64,000 nucleotides of DNA from Variovorax paradoxus (GTDB taxonomy: Bacteria > Pseudomonadota > Gammaproteobacteria > Burkholderiales > Burkholderiaceae_C): the NCBI RefSeq assembly GCF_018614875.1, contig NZ_JAGGNW010000011.1, positions 868,001 to 932,000 on the forward strand, written 5' to 3'. Within the stretch, counting starts at the first letter, position 1. The number at the start of each line of letters is the position of its first letter. Position numbers and translations under genes: made by a program. A model generated the notes under the pieces. That model did no database searches. It was not told the DNA's origin and saw nothing but the letters and a program-made list of their open reading frames with translations. This document shows, in pieces, positions 56,830 to 64,000 of the stretch.

Positions 56830-57902
56830 TGCCGCCGCCTGCCTATTCCAATGTCTCCAGGCGCAGCCTGCTGCTCTCGGCGCTGGCCGCTGCGCCCGCC
56901 GGCTGGGCGTTGCCAGCGCGCACGATGCAGTTCCCGCGCGACTTCGGCAGCCACCCCGATCTGCAGACCGAATGGTGGTACATCACGGGCCACGCAAAGA
57001 CCCCGGCAGGGCGCGAGTTCGGCTTCCAGGTGACCTTCTTCCGCTCGCGCGTCGATGCGGCGCAAGGCCTGCGCTCGGCCTTCGCGGCAAAGAATCTCGT
57101 GTTCGCCCATGCGGCCGTCACCGACCTCGAAGGCCGCGTGCTGCTGCACGACCAGCGCATTGCGCGCGCGGGCTTCGGCATCGCATCGGCCAGCGAAGCC
57201 GACACCGACCTGCGCCTGCGCGACTGGTCGCTGGTGCGCAGGCAGGACGGCAGCTATTCGGCGCACATCCCGGCCGGCGAGTTCTTGCTCGACCTGCGCT
57301 TCACGCCCACGCAGCCGGTGCTGCTGCAAGGCCAGGCCGGGCTTTCGCGCAAGGGCCCTGAGGAGGCACAGGCGAGCTACTACTACAGCGAGCCCCAGCT
57401 CAAGACGCAGGGCAGGCTGGCGCTCAAAGGCCAAGCCTTCGACATCGACGGCACCGCCTGGCTCGACCACGAATGGAGCGAGGCGCTGATGCATCCCGAG
57501 GCCGTGGGCTGGGACTGGATCGGCATGAACCTGGACGATGGCAGCGCCCTCACCGCCTTTCGCCTACGCCGCCGCGACGGCAGTGCGCTGTGGGCCGGCG
57601 GTTCGTTCCGCACACGCGATGGCGCGCTGCGCGTTTTCGGCCACGAGGAGGTGCGCTTCGACGGCACGAACGCATGGACCAGCCCGCGCACGCAGGCAAG
57701 GTACCCGACCCGGTGGCGCGTGCAGACCCCTTCGGGCAGCTTCGAGGTGCGCGCCCTGCTCGACGACCAGGAGCTCGACAGCCGCGGCTCTACCGGTGGC
57801 GTGTACTGGGAAGGCGTGAGCGACCTGCTCGATGCGCAAGGCCGCCGCGTCGGCCGGGGCTACCTTGAGATGACCGGCTACGCCGCGCCGCTGCGGCTCT
57901 GA
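56829..57902 (+). CDS. CrtC/AttH-like lipocalin-fold hydrolase, exported
   Basis: 357 residues. Twin-arginine-like signal (VSRRSLLLSALAAAPAGWA) precedes the CrtC/AttH domain: QTEWWYITGHAKTPAGREFGFQVTFFRSR; then WLDHEWSEALMHPEAVGWDWIGMNLDDG. CrtC hydrates carotenoids and AttH acts in lipid transport-like roles, but the residues here do not decide. No carotenoid genes nearby. Exported by Tat is likely. Confidence 0.85.
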   Translation: MPPPAYSNVSRRSLLLSALAAAPAGWALPARTMQFPRDFGSHPDLQTEWWYITGHAKTPAGREFGFQVTFFRSRVDAAQGLRSAFAAKNLVFAHAAVTDLEGRVLLHDQRIARAGFGIASASEADTDLRLRDWSLVRRQDGSYSAHIPAGEFLLDLRFTPTQPVLLQGQAGLSRKGPEEAQASYYYSEPQLKTQGRLALKGQAFDIDGTAWLDHEWSEALMHPEAVGWDWIGMNLDDGSALTAFRLRRRDGSALWAGGSFRTRDGALRVFGHEEVRFDGTNAWTSPRTQARYPTRWRVQTPSGSFEVRALLDDQELDSRGSTGGVYWEGVSDLLDAQGRRVGRGYLEMTGYAAPLRL

Positions 57903-57999
57903 GGGCCGCGCAGCCGCCGGCCTGTCATCACGCCGTCATGCCGGTCCCCTGAACTCGGCTTTTTCGACACTCGCACGACGCACGTGCGCCAAGGCTTGA

Positions 58000-58452
58000 A
58001 TGAACAGAACCCGGCTCATCGCGCTGCTGATGGTCGTCCTGGCCGCCGCGGGGATTGCATGGGCATTCGCAGCCGCGCGGCCCGCTCCGCCGGCGATGAA
58101 TGCAGTGCTCGAAATCCGCTGGCACGCCAACGGCATCATCCTCCAGGGCGCGGTGAGAGACGCAGCCACGCAGCACACGCTGGTGGAAGGCGCGACCGCA
58201 AGGCTCGGCGGCGAAGCCGACCAGGTGGTGGACTGGCTGGACATCGCGCCCGCGGCGCTGCCGGTGGCGGATGCCGCGGCGCTCGCCAGCCTGATCCGCC
58301 TGGGGCAGGAGGGCTGGCACCTGCAGCGCAAAACCGACAGCGGATGGCTGGCCGTGCAGTCGCCCGAGGACGGGCGCAGCGCCCAGGCCGGGAACCTGCT
58401 GCAGCGCGCCTTCGGCTCCGGCGTGGCCATTCGCCTGGTTCCCCTGCCCTGA
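58000..58452 (+). CDS. Exported protein with BON-like segment
   Basis: 150 residues. An uncleaved or cleaved N-terminal helix (RLIALLMVVLAAAGIAWAF) and then WHANGIILQGAVRDAATQHTLVEGA, VVDWLDIAP, similar to the BON-like repeats of OmpA-type proteins, here as one copy without an OmpA domain. Function unknown. It stands alone. Confidence 0.6.
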   Translation: MNRTRLIALLMVVLAAAGIAWAFAAARPAPPAMNAVLEIRWHANGIILQGAVRDAATQHTLVEGATARLGGEADQVVDWLDIAPAALPVADAAALASLIRLGQEGWHLQRKTDSGWLAVQSPEDGRSAQAGNLLQRAFGSGVAIRLVPLP

Positions 58453-58534
58453 CGGCTCTCCCGCACGAGGGCGGTCACGGCGACGTCATCTGCCATCGCC
58501 AGCATGCGCTGCATTCCATCAAGAGGAGAGGCTC

Positions 58535-60367
58535 ATGCACGCATCGTTGAAACATCTCGCCCTGGCCGGGGTTGTCCTGGCCACCCTGTCCGCCTGCGGC
58601 GGAAGCGGCAATTCGAACGGGTTCATTCCGTTCCTCCCGCCGCCCGCACCGGCGCCGGCGCCATCCCCGGCGCCGGCCCCAGCCACGCCCGGCAGCATGG
58701 ACGTGAAGCTCATTGCCTTCAACGACCTGCACGGCAACCTCGAGCCGCCCAGGCTTTCCATCACCGCGCCGGCCAAGAACGGCGGCACGGTCCCGGTGCC
58801 CGCCGGCGGCGCCACGTACCTCGCTTCGGCCATCGCGTCGCTCAAGGCGAAGAACGAGAACAATGCCGTGGTCTCCGCCGGCGACATGATCGGCGCTTCG
58901 CCGCTGGTCTCGGCGCTGTTCCTCGACGAACCGACCATTGAAGCGGTGAACGCGATGAAGATCGACTTCAATGCGGTCGGCAACCACGAATTCGACAAGG
59001 GCCAGACCGAACTGCTGCGCATGAAGAACGGCGGCTGCGCCAAGAACACCCCGCTGGAGCCCTGCCGCGTGAACAAGGCCTTCCCGGGCGCGAACTTCGG
59101 CTTCCTGGCGGCCAACACCGTGAAGACCGACGGCACCACGCTGTTCCCCGCCACGGGCATGAAGACCTTCACGAAGGACGGCGCCACCGTGAAGGTGGCG
59201 TTCATCGGCATGACGCTCAAGGGCACGCCCAGCATCGTGACGCCGGCCGGCGTCGCGGGCCTGAGCTTCAAGGACGAAGCGGACACGGCCAACGCGCTGA
59301 TTCCGCAGCTGAAGGCCCAGGGCGCCGACGCCATCGTGGTGGTGGTCCACGAAGGCGGCACCACCACCGTCGGCTACAACGACAAGAGCTGCGCCGGCCT
59401 GAGCGGCGACATCCTGCCGATCCTCGACAAGCTCGACCCGGCCGTCGACGTGGTGATCTCGGGCCACACGCACCGCTCCTACGTCTGCGACTACGGCAAG
59501 ACCAATCCGGCCAGGCCTTTCCTGCTGACGAGCGCCGGCCAGTACGGCACCTTGCTGACCGACATCAACCTGACGATCGACACGCGCACCCGCAAGGTCA
59601 CGGCCAAGTCGGCCGACAACGTGATCGTCCAGGGCGAGGCCTACACGAGCGGCGCGAACACCGTCGCGCTGACCGACCAGTACCCCGTGTTCGGCAAGAA
59701 CCAGGAAGTGGCCGCACTCGTCAGCCAGTACCTTTCCGTGGCGGCCCCGCTGGTGCAGCGGGTGGTGGGTTCGCTTTCCGGCCCGGCCACGCGCACGCAG
59801 ACGGCATCCCGCGAAAGCGTGCTCGGCAACCTGATCGCCGATGCGCAGCTTGCCGCGACCAGCGCCAGCAACAAGGGCGGCGCGCAGATCGCGTTCATGA
59901 ACCCGGGCGGCGTGCGGGCCGACCTTGTGCCGGCCGGCGACGGCAGCGTGACCTATGGCCAGATCTTCAGCGTGCAGCCCTTCGGCAACAGCCTGGTCGT
60001 GAAGACGATGACCGGCGCGCAGATCAAGGCCGTGCTCGAGCAGCAGTTCAACAGCGGCAGCAACACGGTCGCCTCGCCGAGGGTGCTGCTGCCTTCGCGC
60101 AGCCTGAGCTACAGCTACAGCCTCTCGGCGCCCGCGGGCTCCCGCATCGGCAACATGGCGCTCAACGGAACCGCGATGACCGACGGCGCGAGCTACCGCG
60201 TGACGATGAACAGCTTCCTGGCCACCGGCGGCGACAACTTCACGGTCTTCAACCAGGGCACCGACATGCTCGGCGGCGACCAGGACGTGGACGCGCTCGA
60301 GGCCTACATCAAGGCGAACAGCCCGCTGGCGCCGCCCGCAGCCAACCGCATCACCGTGCTGCCCTGA
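58535..60367 (+). CDS. Secreted 5'-nucleotidase/2',3'-cyclic phosphodiesterase family lipoprotein
   Basis: 610 residues. Lipobox SACG, then a Pro/Ala spacer. Metallophosphatase motifs: IAFNDLHGNLE, SAGDMIGAS, VGNHEFDKG, SGHTHRSY; the C-terminal 5_nucleotid_C domain begins near 390 (ESVLGNLIADAQL, FMNPGGVRADL). Hydrolyses nucleotides outside the cell or in the periplasm, for phosphate or nucleoside uptake. Terminator hairpin follows. Confidence 0.95.
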   Translation: MHASLKHLALAGVVLATLSACGGSGNSNGFIPFLPPPAPAPAPSPAPAPATPGSMDVKLIAFNDLHGNLEPPRLSITAPAKNGGTVPVPAGGATYLASAIASLKAKNENNAVVSAGDMIGASPLVSALFLDEPTIEAVNAMKIDFNAVGNHEFDKGQTELLRMKNGGCAKNTPLEPCRVNKAFPGANFGFLAANTVKTDGTTLFPATGMKTFTKDGATVKVAFIGMTLKGTPSIVTPAGVAGLSFKDEADTANALIPQLKAQGADAIVVVVHEGGTTTVGYNDKSCAGLSGDILPILDKLDPAVDVVISGHTHRSYVCDYGKTNPARPFLLTSAGQYGTLLTDINLTIDTRTRKVTAKSADNVIVQGEAYTSGANTVALTDQYPVFGKNQEVAALVSQYLSVAAPLVQRVVGSLSGPATRTQTASRESVLGNLIADAQLAATSASNKGGAQIAFMNPGGVRADLVPAGDGSVTYGQIFSVQPFGNSLVVKTMTGAQIKAVLEQQFNSGSNTVASPRVLLPSRSLSYSYSLSAPAGSRIGNMALNGTAMTDGASYRVTMNSFLATGGDNFTVFNQGTDMLGGDQDVDALEAYIKANSPLAPPAANRITVLP

Positions 60368-60387
60368 GCGGGCTTGCTCCAGATGCG

Positions 60388-60418
60388 AAGAAGGCGGACA
60401 ACAGGGTCCGCCTTCTTT
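60388..60418. terminator. Bidirectional terminator
   Basis: AAGAAGGCGGAC (60388-60399) and GTCCGCCTTCTT (60406-60417) form a perfect 12-bp stem with a six-base loop, with T- or A-rich ends. It lies between the convergent nucleotidase and livM. Confidence 0.88.
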
Positions 60419-60425
60419 CGTTTCA

Positions 60426-61409
60426 TCAGGCCTTGCCTCTTCGGCGGTCGACGAAAGCGATGACCTCGCCCATGATGCCCCTGCGGAACGCGAGCACGCA
60501 GATCACGAAGATCAGGCCCGTGACCATGGTGACCGATTCGCCCAGCGTGTTGAACCAGTCGACACCGGTGAGGCGCGCCATGAAGGCGCCGAAGTCCCCC
60601 ACCTTGTTCTCCAGCAGCACCACCACCGCCGAGCCCACCAGCGGGCCCGACAGCGTACCCAGGCCACCCACCAGCGTCATCAGGATCACGTGGCCCGAAG
60701 CGGTCCAGTGCACGTCGCTCAGCGAGGCAAAGCCGAGCACCAGCGTCTTGAGCGAGCCCGCCAGGCCCGACAGTGCGGCCGAGATCACGAAGGCCAGCAG
60801 CTTGAAGCGATTCACGTCGTAGCCGAGTGAAATGGCGCGCGGCTCGTTCTCCTTGATGCCCTTGAGCACCTGCCCGAAAGGCGAATGCACGGCGCGCGCA
60901 ATGAGCAGGAAGGCCGCGACCACGATCACCAGCGCGACGTAGTACATCGTGAGGTCGTCGCGCAGATCGACGACGCCGAAGAGCTTGCCGCGCGGCACGC
61001 TCTGCAACCCGTCCTCGCCGCCGGTGAAAGGCGCCTGCAGCACGACGAAATACATCATCTGCGCCAGCGCCAGCGTGATCATCGAGAAGTAGATGCCCTG
61101 GCGCCGGATGGCCAGCCAGCCGAACACCAGCCCCAGCAGCGCGCCGGCCAGCGTGCCGGCGATCAGGCCGAGCTCGGGTGTGAGGTGCCAGACCTTGAGC
61201 GCCTGCCCCGTGACGTAGGCCGAACCACCCAGGAACGCGGCATGGCCGAAGGACAGCATGCCGGTGTAGCCCAGCAGCAGGTTGAACGCGCAGGCGAAGA
61301 GTGCGAAGCACAGCACCTTCATCACGAACACCGGATAGAAGCCGATGAAAGGTGCGGCGATGAGTGCCAGCAGCAGCACACCGTAGACGACGAGCGATAT
61401 TTTCTTCAT
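60426..61409 (-). CDS. livM: Branched-chain amino acid ABC permease LivM
   Basis: 327 residues with nine or ten helices. NLLLGYTGMLSFGHAAFLGGSAYV is the LivM signature; GYDVNRFKLLAFVISAALSGLAGSL is the coupling loop (EAA). One half of the permease; overlaps no other gene but starts 5 bases after livH's stop. Confidence 0.95.
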   Translation of the reverse strand: MKKISLVVYGVLLLALIAAPFIGFYPVFVMKVLCFALFACAFNLLLGYTGMLSFGHAAFLGGSAYVTGQALKVWHLTPELGLIAGTLAGALLGLVFGWLAIRRQGIYFSMITLALAQMMYFVVLQAPFTGGEDGLQSVPRGKLFGVVDLRDDLTMYYVALVIVVAAFLLIARAVHSPFGQVLKGIKENEPRAISLGYDVNRFKLLAFVISAALSGLAGSLKTLVLGFASLSDVHWTASGHVILMTLVGGLGTLSGPLVGSAVVVLLENKVGDFGAFMARLTGVDWFNTLGESVTMVTGLIFVICVLAFRRGIMGEVIAFVDRRRGKA

Positions 61410-61414
61410 GGGCT

Positions 61415-62290
61415 TCACTTCTCGCTGCCGAACAGGCCGGCCGGACGAATCAGCAGCACCACGACCATGATCACGAACACCACGGTGGCCGAAGCCTCCG
61501 GATAGAACACCTTGGTGAGTCCCTCGATCACGCCGAGCCCCAGGCCCGTGAGGATGGCGCCCATGATCGATCCCATGCCGCCGATCACGACCACCGCGAA
61601 CACGATGATGATGAGGTTCTGCCCCATCAGCGGCGAGATCTGGATCACCGGCGCCGCGAGCACGCCGGCAAAGGCCGCCAGCGCCACGCCGAAGCCGTAG
61701 GTCAACGTCACCATCAAGGGCACGTTCACGCCGAAGGCCTCCACCAGCCGCGGGTTCTCGGTGCCCGCGCGCAGGTAGGCGCCGAGCCGCGTCTTCTCGA
61801 TGGCATACCAGGTGGCAAAGCACACCACCAGCGACGCCACCACCACCCACGCGCGATAGTTGGGCAGGAACATGAAGCCCAGGTTGGTGCCGCCGCTCAG
61901 TGCCTCGGGCGTGCTGTAGGCCAGGCCGGACACGCCGTACACCGAGCGGAACCCGCCCTCGATCAGCAGCGTGAGGCCCAGCGTGAGCAACAGGCCGTAG
62001 AGGTGGTCGAGCTTGTAGATCCAGCGCAGCAGCAGCCGCTCGATCAGCACGCCGAACAGCCCGACGATCAGCGGTGCCACCGCCAGCATGACCCAGTAGT
62101 TGACGTTGAAATAATTCATCGCCATCCACGACAGCACCGCCCCCATCATGAACAGCGCGCCGTGCGCGAAGTTGATGACGTTCAGCAGCCCGAAGATCAC
62201 CGCCAGCCCCAGGCTCAGGATCGCGTAGAACGACCCGTTGACCAGCCCCAGAAGGAGCTGGCTCAACAGGGCAGGCAGAGAGATATTCAT
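61415..62290 (-). CDS. livH: Branched-chain amino acid ABC permease LivH
   Basis: 291 residues with eight or so helices. GLVNGSFYAILSLGLAVIFGLLNVINFAHGALFMMG is the LivH start pattern, and the coupling loop lies around NPRLVEAFGVNVPLMVT. Partner of LivM. Confidence 0.95.
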   Translation of the reverse strand: MNISLPALLSQLLLGLVNGSFYAILSLGLAVIFGLLNVINFAHGALFMMGAVLSWMAMNYFNVNYWVMLAVAPLIVGLFGVLIERLLLRWIYKLDHLYGLLLTLGLTLLIEGGFRSVYGVSGLAYSTPEALSGGTNLGFMFLPNYRAWVVVASLVVCFATWYAIEKTRLGAYLRAGTENPRLVEAFGVNVPLMVTLTYGFGVALAAFAGVLAAPVIQISPLMGQNLIIIVFAVVVIGGMGSIMGAILTGLGLGVIEGLTKVFYPEASATVVFVIMVVVLLIRPAGLFGSEK

Positions 62291-62354
62291 TGGATGCGAA
62301 AACGTTTAAAGGGCGTTCTTCTTTTCAATTCGGGACGGTCGCCGCAAGCAACAG

Positions 62355-63551
62355 CTACTTCCAGAGCGCGCAGGTGCTTTCTTCCTTGGTCGTGTAGACC
62401 TGGTCGCCCGGCACCTTCTTGACGATTTTCAGCAGGTCCCACGGGCCCTTGGATTCCGAAGGCTTCTTGACCTCGGCCAGCAGCATGTCGTGCACCATGC
62501 GGCCGTCGGCGCGGATCACGCCCTTGGCGTAGAAGTCGTTGATCGGCGTCTTCTTGAGGTAGGCCATGACCTTGTCGGCGTCGGTGCTCTTCACCGCTTC
62601 CACGGCCTTGAGGTAGGCCATGGTGGCCGAGTAGTCGGCCGCCTGGATGTCGGTCGGCTTGTTCTTGGTCTTGGCTTCGTAGCGCGCGGCCCACTTGCGC
62701 GACTCGTCGTCGGCGTCCCAGTACCAGCTGGTCGTGTGCAGCAGGCCCTGCGTGGCCGGCAGGCCCAGGCTCTTGACGTCGGTCAGGAACACCAGCAGGC
62801 CCGCGATCTTCATCGACTTGTCGATGCCGAATTCCTTCGATGCCTTCATCGAGTTGATGAAGTCGCCGCCGGCGTTGGCCAGGCCCAGCACCTGCGCCTT
62901 GGAGTTCTGCGCCTGCAGCAGGAAGGACGAGAAGTCGGACGCATTGAGCGGCGCCCGCACCGTGCCCACCACCGAGCCGCCCTTGGCCTTGACGACCTTG
63001 GCGGTGTCGCCCTCCAGCGCATGGCCGAAGGCATAGTCGGCCGTCAGGAAGAACCAGCTCTTGCCACCGGTGTCGACCACGGCCCCGCCGGTGCTCTTGG
63101 CCAGCGCGACGGTGTCGTAGGCGTAGTGCACGGTGTAGGGGCTGCACTGCGCGTTGGTCAGTGCCGAGGTGGCCGCGCCGTTGGTGAAGAACACGCGCTT
63201 CTTCTCCTGCGCCACCTTGGCGGTGGCCAGCGCAACGCCCGAATTGGTGCCCGCGAAGATCATGGTGGCGCCGGCGGTGTCGATCCATTCGCGCGCCTTC
63301 GAGGCCGCGATGTCGGGCTTGTTCTGGTGGTCGACGCTCAGCACCTCCACCGGCTGGCCGAGCACCTTGCCGCCCATGTCGTCGATGGCCATCTGGATGG
63401 CCGTTGCGCCGCCCTTGCCTTCCAGGTCGGCGTAGAGGCCCGACAGGTCGCTGATGTAGCCGATGACGACCTTCTCCTGCGCCTGCGCGGCATGGCTCGC
63501 AAGACCCGCGGCCGCGAGCATGAGAGCGATGATCTTGAGATTGGTTTGCAT
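62355..63551 (-). CDS. Branched-chain amino acid-type ABC substrate-binding protein
   Basis: 398 residues from ATG at 63549-63551 with GGAGACACC upstream. Signal peptide (about 1-24, ending HAAQAQE). Periplasmic-binding fold type I: KVVIGYISDLSGLYADLEG, AIQMAIDDMGGKVLGQPVEV, with residues forming the hinge later (FFLTADYAFGHALEGD). Ligand cannot be told from sequence; LivK-like family also binds amides and urea. Confidence 0.93.
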   Translation of the reverse strand: MQTNLKIIALMLAAAGLASHAAQAQEKVVIGYISDLSGLYADLEGKGGATAIQMAIDDMGGKVLGQPVEVLSVDHQNKPDIAASKAREWIDTAGATMIFAGTNSGVALATAKVAQEKKRVFFTNGAATSALTNAQCSPYTVHYAYDTVALAKSTGGAVVDTGGKSWFFLTADYAFGHALEGDTAKVVKAKGGSVVGTVRAPLNASDFSSFLLQAQNSKAQVLGLANAGGDFINSMKASKEFGIDKSMKIAGLLVFLTDVKSLGLPATQGLLHTTSWYWDADDESRKWAARYEAKTKNKPTDIQAADYSATMAYLKAVEAVKSTDADKVMAYLKKTPINDFYAKGVIRADGRMVHDMLLAEVKKPSESKGPWDLLKIVKKVPGDQVYTTKEESTCALWK

Positions 63552-63609
63552 GGTGTCTCCTGGGACGGTTGAGAGAGTCAACTAAAAAAATCTGTTGGCG
63601 CGGGCGCGG

Positions 63610-64000
63610 CTACACGCCCAGCAGCTCGCCGAGCACGGGCATCTTGGCCTCGAGTTCCCTGGCGCCGAAAGCCTCGACCATGCGGCCGTGCTCCATCACG
63701 TAGAAGCGGTCGGCCAGCGGCGCGGCAAAGCGGAAGTTCTGCTCCACCATCACGATGGTGTAGCCCTTGCCGCGCAGGGTGTGGATCATCCGGGCGAGCG
63801 CCTGCACGATCACCGGCGCCAGGCCTTCGGAAATCTCGTCGAGCAGCAGCAGCCTGGCGCCGGTGCGCAGGATGCGCGCCACCGCCAGCATCTGCTGCTC
63901 GCCGCCCGACAGCCGCGTGCCCGGGCTGTGGCGGCGCTCGGCCAGGTTGGGAAACATCTCGTAGATCTCGGCCACCGACATGCCCTGCCCCGCGCCCTTG
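63610..64000 (-). CDS. livF: Branched-chain amino acid ABC ATPase LivF, N-terminal part off the right edge
   Basis: 130 residues to the edge. ABC signature LSGGEQQMLAVARIL, Walker B RLLLLDEISEGLAP, and MVEQNFRFA (Gln in the switch position, typical of LivF). The Walker A is beyond the window. LivG is expected to the right. Stop at 63610-63612. Confidence 0.93.
   Translation of the reverse strand, partial: KGAGQGMSVAEIYEMFPNLAERRHSPGTRLSGGEQQMLAVARILRTGARLLLLDEISEGLAPVIVQALARMIHTLRGKGYTIVMVEQNFRFAAPLADRFYVMEHGRMVEAFGARELEAKMPVLGELLGV

Overview
The window is a contiguous piece of a GC-rich (visibly about two-thirds G+C) betaproteobacterial chromosome. Gene content, codon use and the many protein families shared with Burkholderiales fit the Comamonadaceae, most likely Variovorax or a close relative; this placement is inference, since there is no rRNA gene here. 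Coding density is very high. I see no tRNA, rRNA, CRISPR array, transposase or phage gene, and no stretch over 300 bases without a gene. Most operons are tightly packed, with ATGA or GTGA stop/start overlaps.

Region by region. 1-5.6 kb: a leftward operon of a KaiC-like double RecA ATPase, a hybrid histidine kinase and a UPF0104-type membrane protein running off the edge, followed by small stress-type genes (a Lys/Glu-rich peptide, DUF3606, an SPW-repeat protein) and a CDF cation exporter. 5.7-14.9 kb: a complete leftward MdtABC-type RND efflux operon with its own outer membrane lipoprotein. 15.2-18.9 kb: a rightward five-gene operon (two membrane proteins, a sterol-desaturase-like hydroxylase, a LytS-type kinase and a LytTR response regulator) ended by a bidirectional terminator. 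19-22.8 kb: a Tyr/Pro-rich secreted protein, glnS, rluE and an M23 peptidase. 22.9-24.5 kb: a lower-GC pair, a membrane-anchored Mrr nuclease and an HExxH lipoprotein. 24.5-29.3 kb: aspartoacylase-type hydrolase, Fic protein with repeated operator-like sites, metallo-beta-lactamase-fold hydrolase, double GNAT enzyme and a CusF-like protein.

29.3-33.3 kb: ammonium transporter with a sigma-54 promoter, a membrane LytTR regulator divergent from an acyltransferase, and a hotdog thioesterase. 33.5-40.8 kb: DUF4139 protein, Fur-family regulator, YlqF GTPase, BamE-like secreted protein, CBS protein, HPF-like protein, a MerR/NTF2/SDR operon and a stand-alone receiver. 41-47.2 kb: gshA, ABM monooxygenase, esterase, zur and its presumed target (COG0523 GTPase) with two operator-like palindromes, GST and an enoyl-CoA hydratase. 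47.2-58.5 kb: many small conserved genes, including a coupled trio (49-aa peptide, VF530, 2Fe-2S ferredoxin), a propeller lipoprotein, MFS exporter, RluA-type synthase, UspA, a 2OG dioxygenase/DUF427 pair and a cysteine-desulfhydrase-like enzyme coupled to a CrtC/AttH-like protein. 58.5-64 kb: a secreted 5'-nucleotidase and, after a perfect terminator hairpin, a leftward branched-chain amino acid ABC transporter (livF-livK-livH-livM) cut by the right edge.

The most unusual items are the KaiC/hybrid-kinase operon, the Mrr/HExxH pair, the Fic operator repeats, the paired Zur-type palindromes, and several housekeeping genes whose -10 boxes sit only 6-10 bases before the ATG with no ribosome binding site (candidate leaderless mRNAs). 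I found no clearly novel multi-gene defence or biosynthetic system.
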